DNA of 64,000 bases, taken from contig NZ_CP049989.1 in NCBI RefSeq assembly GCF_011388215.1, positions 186,001-250,000 on the forward strand, in the 5' to 3' direction. The number at the start of each line of letters is the position of its first letter. The first letter of the stretch is position 1. The notes under the pieces are model-generated. The model was not told the origin of the DNA, did no database searches, and worked only from the letters and a program-made list of their open reading frames with translations. Shown here piece after piece: positions 8,343 to 17,192 of this stretch. Source of the DNA: Hydrogenophaga crocea. GTDB taxonomy: Bacteria; Pseudomonadota; Gammaproteobacteria; Burkholderiales; Burkholderiaceae_C. Both the position numbers and the translations under genes were made by a program.

Positions 8343-11342
8343 TTGCACGCAGAACCTTCACTGGTGGGTGCCGCCCGGCAGGCCTGGGTCGGCCAGCGCA
8401 TGGAGCGGCTGGAAGACGATGCCCTGCTGAACGGTCGCGGCGCCTACGCCGATGACCTGGGCACACGCCCGGGCACGCTGCACGCGGCGGTCCTGCGTTC
8501 TCCCCATCCGCACGCCCGGCTGCTCGGCATCCACACGCAAGCGGCACTCGCCCTGCACGGCGTGCGCGCCGTGCTCACCGGCGCCGACGTGCAGGCCTGG
8601 GCCCAGCCCTTCGTGGTGGGTGTCAAGCAGCCAATGCAGCACTGGGCCCTCGCTGTGGACCGCGTGCGCCACGTGGGCGAACCGGTCGCCGTGGTGGTGG
8701 CCGAGGACCGCTACATCGCCGAGGACGCGCTCGATCTGCTGCGTGTCGAGTACGAGCCCCTGCCGGTGGTGATGGACATCGAACGTGCGTTGCAGGACGG
8801 CGCTTTGCCGCTGCACGAGGCGGTGGGCAGCAACGTGGTGTCGGACCGGGAGTTCTGTTACGGCGACCCCGGGGCGGCCTTTGCCCAACCCGGCGTGCGC
8901 ACCGTTCGCACCACCGTGCACTACCCGCGCAACAGCTGCCCGCCCATCGAATGCGGTGTGGTGATCGCCGAGCACCTGCCTGGCGACGAGGGCTACGACG
9001 TGCTCTCGAACTTCATGGGGCCGTTCTCGCTGCACGCGGTGATGGCTATGGCCCTGAAGGTGCCCGGCAACAAGCTGCGCCATCGCGTGCCCCGCGATTC
9101 GGGGGGCAGCTTCGGCGTCAAGCAGGCGGTGTTCCCGTACGTGGTGCTGATGTGCCTGGCCTCTCGCAAGGCGGGTGCGCCGGTGAAGTGGGTCGAGGAC
9201 CGCCTGGAGCACCTGAGCGCGGCCACCTCTGCCACCGCGAGGCTGACCACCATCGAGGCCGCCGTCACGCCCGAGGGCCGCTTGCTGGCGCTGCGCTACG
9301 ACCAGGCCGACGAGGTGGGCGCCTACCTGCGCGCACCCGAACCCGCCACCTTCTACCGCATGCACGGCGCGCTCACCGGCGCCTACGCCATCGAGCACTT
9401 GGCGGTCCGCAACCGCGTGGTCGTGACCAACAAGACCCCCACCGGCCTGGTGCGTGGCTTCGGTGGGCCACAGGTGTACTACGCGCTGGAGCGGCTGATG
9501 GACCGCATCGCGGTCGAACTGGCCATCGACCCGGTGCAGCTGCGCCTGCGCAACTACGTGCCGGCCGACGCCTTTCCCTACACCGCGGCCGCCGGCGCGG
9601 TGCTCGACTCCGGCGACTACGCGCGCCTGACCCACATGGCCATGGCCGAAGCCCATGCCCGGCAACTCGGCGAGCGTCAGCGCGCGGCGCGGGCCGCGGG
9701 CCGGCTCTACGGCATCGGCGTGGCCGCCATCGTCGAACCGTCGGTGTCGAACATGGGCTACATCAGCACCGTGCTGACGGCCGAACAGCGCGCCAAGGCC
9801 GGGCCCAAGAACGGCGCCATCGCCAGCGCCACCGTCGCCATCGACCTGCTGGGTGGCGTCAACGTGACCATCGCCTCCGCCCCCGCAGGCCAGGGCCACA
9901 TGACGGTGTGCGCCCAGGTGGTGGCGGACGTGTTGGGCCTGCACCCGACCCAGGTGGTCGTCAACGTGGAGTTCGACACCGCCAAGGACGCCTGGAGCGT
10001 GGCCGCGGGCAACTACAGCAGCCGCTTCGCCGGCGCCGTGGCCGGCACGGTGCACCTGGCCGCGCAGCGCCTGCGCGACAAGCTGGCGCGCATCGCCGCC
10101 GCGGGTTGGGGTTGCGACTGCGCCGACATCGGCTTCGAGGGCGGCAAGGTGTTCAACCGCCGACAGCCAGCGCAAACCCAGTCGTTCACGCGACTGGCTG
10201 CCAGTCCGCACTGGGCCCCTGCGCTGCTGCCGGCGGGCGAGACACCGGGTCTGCGCGAGACCGCCTTCTGGACGCCCGAGACCCTGCGCGCGCCCGACTC
10301 CCAGGACCGCGTCAACACCTCGGCCGCCTATGGGTTCGTGTTCGACGTCTGCGGCCTGGAGATCGACCCCGACACCGGGGCGGTGCGTGTGGACCGCTAC
10401 ATCACGGCGCACGATGCCGGGCGTCTGCTCAACCCGGCGCTGGCCGACGGCCAGATCCGCGGTGCCTTTGCGCAGGGACTGGGCGCCGCCCTGCTTGAGG
10501 AGATCCGCTACGGCGCCGACGGCAGCTTCCAGAGCGGCACGCTGGCGGATTACCTGATGCCCACCACGTGCGAGACACCCGATCCGGTGATCGTGCACCT
10601 GGAGACACCGAGCCCCTTCACGCCGTTGGGCGCGAAAGGCCTGGGCGAAGGCAACAACATGAGCACGCCGCCCTGCGTCGCCAATGCCTTCGCGGACGCG
10701 CTGCGTCCGCTGCGCGACGTCGCCGACATCCGACTGCCGCTCACGCCCGATCGCGTGCTCCGTCACTTGCAGACGGCCGACCCCGCGCCGCGCCACCCGA
10801 AGGCGCCTGTCCCCGCGTCGGTTGCGGCGGGCGACGGTCTGTCGCTTGCCGCGCAAGGCACGGTGGCCATTGCCGCACCGCCCGAGCGCGTCTTTGCCGT
10901 GCTGCTCGACCCCGCGGCGCTGGCCCGCGTCATCCCGGGTTGCCACGCACTGCAGGCCGATGGCGAGAACCGCTACCGGGCCGATGTGACGGTGGGCATC
11001 GGGCTGATCAAGGCGCGCTACGAAGCGCGCATCACGCTCTCCGACATCGAGGCGCCGCACCGGCTGCGGCTGGCCGGCAGCGGCAGCTCCAGCCTGGGCA
11101 CGGGAGCGGGCGATGGCCTGGTGCGGCTGGAAGCCACGGCCGGTGGCACCTTGCTGCACTACGACTACCGCGCCCAGGTGGGTGGCAAGGTGGCCATGGT
11201 GGGCAGCCGCATGCTGGAGGGCGCGGCGCGCGTGATCGTGGCGCAGCTTTTCGAATCGCTAGGGCGTCAGGCCGCGGGCGGCGATGCCGCGCCGGTGGCC
11301 TGGTGGCGCCGCTTGCTGCAGCGCCTGGGAGTCAAGGCATGA
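8343..11342 (+). CDS. hmfA: Molybdopterin-binding large subunit of probable 2-furoyl-CoA dehydrogenase, fused to a CoxG-like domain
   Basis: A 999-aa xanthine dehydrogenase-family large subunit. Residues about 15-815 hold the aldehyde oxidase/xanthine dehydrogenase domains; GAKGLGEGNN carries the conserved catalytic Glu next to the Mo site. Residues about 830-970 form a second domain (GTVAIAAPPERVFAVLLDP, then GCHALQ) of the SRPBCC/CoxG type, normally a separate protein in CO-dehydrogenase clusters. The start is TTG at 8343 with AGGAGA eight bases upstream. The neighbours (FAD subunit, 2Fe-2S subunit, aryl/furoyl-CoA ligase, enoyl-CoA hydratase homologue) give the gene order of hmfABCDE. The enzyme would hydroxylate furoyl-CoA with water-derived oxygen in the cytoplasm. 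The enzyme class is certain; the substrate is inferred from the cluster. Confidence 0.85.
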   Translation: MHAEPSLVGAARQAWVGQRMERLEDDALLNGRGAYADDLGTRPGTLHAAVLRSPHPHARLLGIHTQAALALHGVRAVLTGADVQAWAQPFVVGVKQPMQHWALAVDRVRHVGEPVAVVVAEDRYIAEDALDLLRVEYEPLPVVMDIERALQDGALPLHEAVGSNVVSDREFCYGDPGAAFAQPGVRTVRTTVHYPRNSCPPIECGVVIAEHLPGDEGYDVLSNFMGPFSLHAVMAMALKVPGNKLRHRVPRDSGGSFGVKQAVFPYVVLMCLASRKAGAPVKWVEDRLEHLSAATSATARLTTIEAAVTPEGRLLALRYDQADEVGAYLRAPEPATFYRMHGALTGAYAIEHLAVRNRVVVTNKTPTGLVRGFGGPQVYYALERLMDRIAVELAIDPVQLRLRNYVPADAFPYTAAAGAVLDSGDYARLTHMAMAEAHARQLGERQRAARAAGRLYGIGVAAIVEPSVSNMGYISTVLTAEQRAKAGPKNGAIASATVAIDLLGGVNVTIASAPAGQGHMTVCAQVVADVLGLHPTQVVVNVEFDTAKDAWSVAAGNYSSRFAGAVAGTVHLAAQRLRDKLARIAAAGWGCDCADIGFEGGKVFNRRQPAQTQSFTRLAASPHWAPALLPAGETPGLRETAFWTPETLRAPDSQDRVNTSAAYGFVFDVCGLEIDPDTGAVRVDRYITAHDAGRLLNPALADGQIRGAFAQGLGAALLEEIRYGADGSFQSGTLADYLMPTTCETPDPVIVHLETPSPFTPLGAKGLGEGNNMSTPPCVANAFADALRPLRDVADIRLPLTPDRVLRHLQTADPAPRHPKAPVPASVAAGDGLSLAAQGTVAIAAPPERVFAVLLDPAALARVIPGCHALQADGENRYRADVTVGIGLIKARYEARITLSDIEAPHRLRLAGSGSSSLGTGAGDGLVRLEATAGGTLLHYDYRAQVGGKVAMVGSRMLEGAARVIVAQLFESLGRQAAGGDAAPVAWWRRLLQRLGVKA

Positions 11343-12154
11343 AGCCCGCGGCGTTCGACTACGTGCGCGCCGACAGCGCTGCCGTCGCCGCCGAGCTGCT
11401 GCAGCGCCATGGCGAAGGCGCACGCATCCTGGCCGGAGGTCAGTCCTTGATGGCCGTGCTCAACATGCGGCTGGCCCAGCCCGCGCTGTTGATCGACATC
11501 TCGCGTAGCGCCGAGCTGGCGTCCATCGCGGTGGAGCCCGGCGTATTGCGCATCGGCGCGGCCGTCACGCAAGCGCAGTTGCAGGCCCATCCCGATGTGC
11601 CACCGCTACTGGCGCTGGCGATCCCGCACATCTCGCACGTCCAGATCCGCAACCGCGGTACGGTGTGCGGCTCTATCGCGCACGCCGACCCGTCGGCCGA
11701 GCTGCCGCTGTGCCTGGTGGCCTTGCAGGGCACGGTGCACCTGCGCAGCGCACGCGGCCGCCGCCAAGTGGCTGCCAACGACTTCTTCACCGGCCTGCTG
11801 AGCACCGTGCGCCGGGCCGACGAACTCATCGAAGCGGTGAGTTTCCCGCGCCCCGCCGCAGGTCAGTCCTTCGGGTTTGCGGAGCACGCCCGCCGCCACG
11901 GCGATTTCGCGCTGTGCGCGGTCGCGGCGATCGCCCATGCACAAGGCATGCGGGTGGCGGTGGGCGGCCTGGGTGACCGGCCGCACGCCGTCGAATTGCC
12001 GCCGTTGGCCGATGACGCGCTCGACGATGCCCTGAACGAACTCGCGTGGTCGCTCGACGTTCGTGATGACGCCCACGCCAGCGCGGCCACGCGCCGCCAC
12101 CTGCTGCGCCGTCTGGCGCGACAGGCCATCCAGCAAGCACGGAGACCTGCATGA
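11339..12154 (+). CDS. hmfB: FAD-binding middle subunit of molybdenum hydroxylase
   Basis: A 271-aa protein of the CoxM/CutM family. ARILAGGQSLMAVLNMRLAQ (about 28-47) is the first FAD-binding motif, and IRNRGTVCGSIAHADPSAEL (about 103-122) the second. It passes electrons from the 2Fe-2S subunit to FAD and on to an acceptor. The ATG overlaps the stop of the large subunit (ATGA), indicating translational coupling. The frame is open far upstream inside the large-subunit gene, but homology and coupling fix the start at 11339. It forms a heterotrimer with the genes on either side. Confidence 0.85.
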   Translation: MKPAAFDYVRADSAAVAAELLQRHGEGARILAGGQSLMAVLNMRLAQPALLIDISRSAELASIAVEPGVLRIGAAVTQAQLQAHPDVPPLLALAIPHISHVQIRNRGTVCGSIAHADPSAELPLCLVALQGTVHLRSARGRRQVAANDFFTGLLSTVRRADELIEAVSFPRPAAGQSFGFAEHARRHGDFALCAVAAIAHAQGMRVAVGGLGDRPHAVELPPLADDALDDALNELAWSLDVRDDAHASAATRRHLLRRLARQAIQQARRPA

Positions 12155-12654
12155 ACCACCCCGTTCTCGAGCGCGAGGCCTTGCACACGGTGCGCCTCAC
12201 CCTCAATGGCCGCACGCGCAGCGGTCAGACCCGACCGCGGCTGCTGCTCAGCGATTTCCTGCGCCATGAACTCGGTGCCACCGGCACCCACGTGGGCTGC
12301 GAGCACGGTGTCTGCGGCGCCTGCACGGTGCGCATCGACGGCGTGGCCGCCCGTGCCTGCCTGACGCTGGCGGTCCAGGTGGACGGACGCCAGGTCGACA
12401 CCGTGGAGAACCCCGGCGGCAACGACGCGGTGCTGGACGCACTCAAGGCCGCCTTCAAGCGCCACCATGCGCTGCAGTGCGGCTTCTGCACCGCGGGCAT
12501 CCTCATGTCCAGCGCCGACTGGCTGCAGCGCCAGCGCGCCAACGGCCAGGTGCCCGACGAGGCCGCGGTGCGCGACATGCTCAGCGGGCACCTGTGCCGC
12601 TGCACCGGCTACACGCCGATCGTCAACGCCGTGATGGAGGTGGCCCGTGCTTGA
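12151..12654 (+). CDS. hmfC: 2Fe-2S small subunit of molybdenum hydroxylase
   Basis: A 167-aa two-cluster ferredoxin-like subunit. The N-terminal plant-type cluster ligands lie in GCEHGVCGACTV (near residue 50) with a further Cys in RACLTLA. The C-terminal alpha-helical cluster ligands are in QCGFCTAGI and HLCRCTGY. All the expected cysteines are present, so electron transfer should be intact. The start ATG overlaps the previous stop by four bases. It is almost certainly cotranscribed with and bound to the 8343 and 11339 products. Confidence 0.9.
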   Translation: MNHPVLEREALHTVRLTLNGRTRSGQTRPRLLLSDFLRHELGATGTHVGCEHGVCGACTVRIDGVAARACLTLAVQVDGRQVDTVENPGGNDAVLDALKAAFKRHHALQCGFCTAGILMSSADWLQRQRANGQVPDEAAVRDMLSGHLCRCTGYTPIVNAVMEVARA

Positions 12655-14194
12655 TCTCGGACGCACCTTCCTGCAAAGCGTGGACCGCGCGGCCGCAGCC
12701 ACCGCACTGGTCGATGGCGCCCTGCGCCTGAGTTGGTTTGAATGGGCGCGTGCCATCGGTGGCGTGCAACGCGGTCTGGCGGCCTTGGGCCTGCGCCCGG
12801 GAGATCACGTCCTCGGGGTGCTGCAGAACCGGCACGAGGCCGCCACGCTGCACTGGGCCTGCCAGTTTGCCGGCCTGGTGATGACGCCACTCAACTGGCG
12901 CGCCAAGCCGGAGGAGATCGATTACGCGCTGGGCGACTCGGGCGCGAAACTGCTGGTGTACGAAGCGGTGTCGCAGGAGGCGGTCTCGCAGTCGCTGCTG
13001 GCACGGGCCGTGGTGCGCATCACCGTTGGGGATGTGGCCGGCGACGACCCCCGCTTTGCACAAGCCTTCGCCGAGCTTGCCGATCCGACGCCCTTGGCGC
13101 GGGCCGAAGACCTATCCCTCATGCTGTACACCTCGGGTACGACCGGAGCGCCCAAGGGCGTGCCGCGCCGGCAGCGCGCGGAGCGCGTGGCCGCCCTGGC
13201 GCACGTGGCGCAGAACCGCTATGGCTACGGCGAACGCACGCTTGGCGTCATGCCGCTCTACCACACCATGGGCGTGCGGTCGCTGCTCACCATGGCACTG
13301 GTGGATGGCCGTTTCGTCTGCATGCCCCGCTTCGACGCCGCGGCCGCGCTGCGCGCGATCGAAGCCGAGCGCGTGAGCCATCTCTACCTCGTCCCCACGC
13401 TCTATCACGACCTGCTCTCGCACCCCGATTTCAAGCGCACCGACACGCAATCGGTGCGCAAGCTCGGTTTCGCCGGCGCGCCCATGCACGACGCGTTGCT
13501 GCTGCGCCTGCAGCAGGCCTTCCAGCCAGAGCTGTTCGTGAATCACTACGGCAGCAGCGAGATCTACACCTTCTCGATCAACCAGAACGCCGTGGGCAAG
13601 CCCGGGTCGGCCGGCCGCGCGGGCATCAACACCCGCCTGCGGGTGATCAAGCTCGACTCGAAGAACCCGCAGCATGTGGCTGCACCGCTCGAGGAGGGCC
13701 AGATCGTGGCCGACCTGCTCAGCGACGAAGCATTCGAGGGCTACCACAACCGCCCCGAGGCCAATGCGCGCAGCCTGCGCGACGGCTGGTACTTCACCGG
13801 TGACACCGGCTATGTCGACGAAGAAGGCGATTTGTTCGTCACCGGCCGTGTGGACGACATGATCATCAGCGGCGGCGAGAACATCTCGCCCGTCGACATC
13901 GAATCCGTGCTTTCGCTGCACCCGTCGGTGGATGAAGTGGCGGTGGCCGGACTCAAGGACGAGCGCTGGGGCCAACGTGTGGTGGCCTTCGTGAAGGCGC
14001 GCGACAACGTGGCCGCCGAATCGCTGGACGCGCATTGCCGCGCCTCCGACCTCGTGAACTTCAAGCGCCCGCGCGAGTACGTGTTCGTGCGCGAGATCCC
14101 CAAGTCGCCCGTGGGCAAGGTGCTGCGCCGCAAGCTGGTGGCCGGCGAGTTCGACGCCGCGCCCCCACCGCTGCCCGCCGTGCCACCGGCCTGA
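12647..14194 (+). CDS. hmfD: Acyl-CoA ligase, probable 2-furoate-CoA ligase
   Basis: A 515-aa ANL-superfamily ligase. LMLYTSGTTGAPKGVPRR (about 157-174) is the adenylate P-loop; MPLYHTMGV, the YGSSE acyl-adenylate motif, FTGD, GRVDDMIISGGENI (hinge) and the C-terminal GKVLRR lysine follow in the usual order. The overall pattern is closest to benzoate and 4-chlorobenzoate-CoA ligases, i.e. small aromatic or heteroaromatic acids. It begins with GTG at 12647, overlapping the ferredoxin subunit gene by eight bases. In a furoate pathway it would make 2-furoyl-CoA for the dehydrogenase. The substrate is inferred from gene order. Confidence 0.8.
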   Translation: MLDLGRTFLQSVDRAAAATALVDGALRLSWFEWARAIGGVQRGLAALGLRPGDHVLGVLQNRHEAATLHWACQFAGLVMTPLNWRAKPEEIDYALGDSGAKLLVYEAVSQEAVSQSLLARAVVRITVGDVAGDDPRFAQAFAELADPTPLARAEDLSLMLYTSGTTGAPKGVPRRQRAERVAALAHVAQNRYGYGERTLGVMPLYHTMGVRSLLTMALVDGRFVCMPRFDAAAALRAIEAERVSHLYLVPTLYHDLLSHPDFKRTDTQSVRKLGFAGAPMHDALLLRLQQAFQPELFVNHYGSSEIYTFSINQNAVGKPGSAGRAGINTRLRVIKLDSKNPQHVAAPLEEGQIVADLLSDEAFEGYHNRPEANARSLRDGWYFTGDTGYVDEEGDLFVTGRVDDMIISGGENISPVDIESVLSLHPSVDEVAVAGLKDERWGQRVVAFVKARDNVAAESLDAHCRASDLVNFKRPREYVFVREIPKSPVGKVLRRKLVAGEFDAAPPPLPAVPPA

Positions 14195-14237
14195 CGGCTG
14201 CCTCCCTTTCGTTTCTCCCACCCCCCGCAAGGACGCC

Positions 14238-15050
14238 ATGCAACTCAATGACCTGAAACACCCCGCGCTCACCCTGAGTGCTGCGTTCGACGGCTACCGC
14301 GTCGAGATCGACCCCGCGCGCCAGCGCGCCGACATCGTGCTCTGTCGACCGCCGTTCAACGTCATCTCGATGACGCAGCGCGAGCAGTTGCGCATTACCT
14401 TCGAAGCCCTGGACGCCAACGACGACGTGCGCGTGATCGTGCTGCGAGCCGAAGGCGAACACTTCTCCAGCGGCGGCAACATCAAGGGCTTTCTCGAGGC
14501 CTCGCCCGAGCACGTGAGCAAGCTGGCCTGGAACGTGGCCGCACCAGCCCGCTGCAGCAAACCGGTGATCGCTGCCGCACGCGGCTATTGCTTCGGCGTC
14601 GGTTTCGAGATCTCCCTGGCCTGCGATTTCCGCCTGGTCACGCCGACCACGCTGTACGCGCTGCCGGAACAGAAGCTGGGGCAGATCCCCGGTTCGGGCG
14701 GCTCGGCCCGGCTGCAGAAGATGGTCGGCATCACGCGCACCAAGGACATCGTGATGCGCAGCCGCCGCATCGCCGGTCCCCAGGCCTGCGACTGGGGCGT
14801 GGCCACCGAGTGCGTGCCCGACGCCGAACTCGAGGCCGCCACCGACGCGCTGGTCGACGAACTGCGCGGCTTCTCGCCGCTGGCCCAGCGTACCGCCAAG
14901 AAGCTGCTCAACGACACCGAGGACTCGCCCCTGTCGATCGCCATCGAGCTCGAAGGGCATTGCTACTCGCGCCTGCGCAGCTCGAACGACTTCCGTGAAG
15001 GCGTGGAAGCCTTCCACGACAAGCGCCGCCCTCGTTTCAACGGCACCTGA
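14238..15050 (+). CDS. hmfE: Enoyl-CoA hydratase/isomerase-family protein, probable 2-oxoglutaroyl-CoA hydrolase
   Basis: A 270-aa crotonase-fold protein. GEHFSSGGNIKGF (about 73-85) and GYCFGVGFEISLACDFRL (about 117-134) form the two oxyanion-hole regions; EQKLGQIPGSGG lies where classical hydratases carry the second catalytic Glu. It follows the CoA ligase by 43 bp in the same direction. In known furoate clusters the equivalent gene completes the route to 2-oxoglutarate by opening or hydrolysing the lactone/CoA intermediate. The crotonase fold is certain; the specific reaction is inferred from position. Confidence 0.75.
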   Translation: MQLNDLKHPALTLSAAFDGYRVEIDPARQRADIVLCRPPFNVISMTQREQLRITFEALDANDDVRVIVLRAEGEHFSSGGNIKGFLEASPEHVSKLAWNVAAPARCSKPVIAAARGYCFGVGFEISLACDFRLVTPTTLYALPEQKLGQIPGSGGSARLQKMVGITRTKDIVMRSRRIAGPQACDWGVATECVPDAELEAATDALVDELRGFSPLAQRTAKKLLNDTEDSPLSIAIELEGHCYSRLRSSNDFREGVEAFHDKRRPRFNGT

Positions 15051-15090
15051 TTTCCCCGCCGCCACCACCACCCCACCTGAGGAGACAGAC

Positions 15091-16275
15091 ATGAACACCA
15101 CCACCCTTCGCACCGCATCCCTTCCGCTGGCGCTCGCCCTGGCCGGTTTTGCCGGCAACACCCTGGCACAGGCGCAGCCCATCCGCATCGGCGTGGTCAC
15201 GCCGCTGTCGGGCACCTACGCCGGCATCGGCCAGCAGGTGAAGTGGGGGCTGGACCTGGCCGCGCGCCAGATCAACGCCGCCGGTGGCGTGGCCGGGCGT
15301 CCGCTGGAACTGATCTACGAAGACGAGGAGGCCAACCCCGCCGTAGCCGTGCAGAAAGCCGAGAAGCTGTTCCAGGTGAACAAGGTCGACTTCCTCACCG
15401 GCACCGTGAACAGCGGATCCACCCTGGCCGTGGGCCAGCTCGCCGAGCGCAACGGCCGCCTGATCGCGACCACCGTGTCGTTCGCGGACTCGATCACCGG
15501 CGACAAGTGCTCGCCCAATGTGTTCCGCGTCAACGCGAGGGCGGGCATGCAATCGGCCGCGCTGGCCGACTGGGTCGCGGGCACCAAACCCAACGCCAAC
15601 GTGTTCTACCTCGGACCGGACTACGAGATGGGTCGCAGCACGGTGGCCGCCTTCAAGTCTGCCGCCGAGGCCAAGGGATCGAAGTCGGTCGGCGAGGTGT
15701 TCGCACCGCTCGACAACAAGGACTACTCACCCTTCTTCGGCCAGATGCGCTCGGCCCGTCCGGCGGTCATCTACACGTCGGTGGCGGGCAACGACACGGT
15801 GCGCCTGTTTTCGCAGATGGCCGAGTTCGGCATCAGCCGCAACGTGCAGGTGGTGGGCGCCTCTGGCACGGTGACCTCGCAGAACCTGCCCGCCATCGGC
15901 AAGGCCGCTGACGGCTTCGTGACCGGCGTCGGCTATGCCACCAGCATCGACTCACCCGAGAACCGCAAGTTCGTGGCCGACTTCGAAGCGGCCAACAAGT
16001 CTGCGCCCGACCTGTACGGCGCCGACAGCTACGGCGTGCTGTTCTTCTACAAGGCCGCGGTCGAAAAAGCCGGCAGCACCGACACCGACAAGGTCCGCAC
16101 CGCGATGCGGGGCCTGCAATGGAGCACGCCGCAGGGCACCAAGACGATGCGCGCCGGCGACCACCAGGCCATGCAGGACATGTATGCCATGCGTGTGAAT
16201 GGCGGCAAGTTCGAACTCGTGGGGCAGGTCAAGGCGGACGCGGCGATCGGTCCCGACGTCTGCAACCGCTTCTGA
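15091..16275 (+). CDS. Liv-type ABC transporter periplasmic binding protein
   Basis: A 394-aa type I periplasmic binding protein (Leu/Ile/Val/amide class). A signal peptide spans about residues 1-27 (MNTTTLRTASLPLALALAGF, cleaved after the LAQA region), followed by IRIGVVTPLSGTYAGIGQQV, a typical start of the mature domain. A GAGGAG ribosome site seven bases upstream fixes the ATG at 15091; the longer open frame runs back into the previous gene. In this operon the ligand is likelier to be an organic acid such as furoate than a branched-chain amino acid, since these importers are often recruited for aromatic acids. That is inference. Confidence 0.85.
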   Translation: MNTTTLRTASLPLALALAGFAGNTLAQAQPIRIGVVTPLSGTYAGIGQQVKWGLDLAARQINAAGGVAGRPLELIYEDEEANPAVAVQKAEKLFQVNKVDFLTGTVNSGSTLAVGQLAERNGRLIATTVSFADSITGDKCSPNVFRVNARAGMQSAALADWVAGTKPNANVFYLGPDYEMGRSTVAAFKSAAEAKGSKSVGEVFAPLDNKDYSPFFGQMRSARPAVIYTSVAGNDTVRLFSQMAEFGISRNVQVVGASGTVTSQNLPAIGKAADGFVTGVGYATSIDSPENRKFVADFEAANKSAPDLYGADSYGVLFFYKAAVEKAGSTDTDKVRTAMRGLQWSTPQGTKTMRAGDHQAMQDMYAMRVNGGKFELVGQVKADAAIGPDVCNRF

Positions 16276-16297
16276 TCAACGCCTGGAGCCCAACACC

Positions 16298-17191
16298 ATG
16301 AGCAACGCCCTGGAATGGCTGCAGTTCGTGCTGGCACCGCAGATGATCAATGGCCTTTCCATCGGCGTGGCCGTGGCGTTGATGGCCCTGGGCCTGACGA
16401 TCATTTTCGGATTGCTGGATGTCATCAACATGGCGCACGGCGAGTTCTACGCCATCGGTGCCTACCTGGCCGTGGCCCTGTTGGGCCTAGGGCTGTCGTT
16501 CTGGTGGGCGCTTGCCCTCACGCCGCTGCTGATGGCAGTGTTGGGTTACGCCACCGAACGTGGCCTGATCCAGCGCGTGTTCCACAGCAAGGACCGCCAC
16601 ACGCTGACCCTGCTGCTTACTTTCGGCGTGGCGGTGGTGCTCGAAGACGCGCTCAAGATCGTCTTCGGCGCCAACCCGCTGCGCATGGAGGCGCCCATCA
16701 GCGGCGCCACCGAGATGGTGGGTTTGTTCTTTCCCAACTACCGCCTGTTCGTGATGCTGTTCGGCGGCGCGCTGATCGCCGCCGTCTGGCTGCTGGTGTT
16801 CCGCACGTCGGTGGGCGCGGTGGTGAGAGCTGCCGCGTACGACCGTCACATGAGCGCTTCGCTCGGCGTGCCGGTGCACCGCGTCTATGCCGCGACCTTT
16901 GCCTTCGGTGTGGCGCTGGCGGGCATTGCGGGCGTGCTGCTCGCGCCGATCTATTCGGTGTTCCCCACCATGGGGCGCGACTTCGTACTCATCGCCTTCA
17001 GCGTGGTGATCATCGGCGGCATGGGCTCCATCAAGGGCGCTGTGCTGGCCGGTCTGCTGCTCACGCAGGTGCAGTCCATCTCCAGCCTCTACATCTCGCC
17101 GGTGTGGAGCGATCCGCTGCTGTTCGGGATCATGGTGCTGGTGCTGATGTGGCGTCCGCAAGGGCTGTTCGGAAAACTCGGGAGCGCTTGA
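16298..17191 (+). CDS. Liv-type ABC transporter permease (LivH family)
   Basis: A 297-aa inner-membrane permease with about eight hydrophobic segments. MINGLSIGVAVALMALGLTI, FGLLDVINMAHGEFYAIGAY and the late VVIIGGMGSIKGAVLAGLLL are diagnostic LivH blocks. The ATG at 16298 follows a GGAG site and leaves 22 bp after the binding-protein gene. It pairs with the LivM-type permease that starts one base after this stop codon. Confidence 0.88.
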   Translation: MSNALEWLQFVLAPQMINGLSIGVAVALMALGLTIIFGLLDVINMAHGEFYAIGAYLAVALLGLGLSFWWALALTPLLMAVLGYATERGLIQRVFHSKDRHTLTLLLTFGVAVVLEDALKIVFGANPLRMEAPISGATEMVGLFFPNYRLFVMLFGGALIAAVWLLVFRTSVGAVVRAAAYDRHMSASLGVPVHRVYAATFAFGVALAGIAGVLLAPIYSVFPTMGRDFVLIAFSVVIIGGMGSIKGAVLAGLLLTQVQSISSLYISPVWSDPLLFGIMVLVLMWRPQGLFGKLGSA

Positions 17192-17192
17192 G

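Noticed and set aside
8358..11159. A 933-aa minus-strand frame (and a 515-aa plus-strand frame at 8951) across the hydroxylase gene
   Set aside because: High-GC shadow of the real hmfA frame: His/Arg/Gly/Ala-rich, no domain, and fully contained in a well-supported gene.
14238..15050. Annotation as 4-chlorobenzoyl-CoA dehalogenase, suggested by the neighbouring benzoate-type ligase
   Set aside because: The dehalogenase's nucleophilic Asp and Trp/His pocket are not evident in this sequence, and the gene order fits furoate degradation better.
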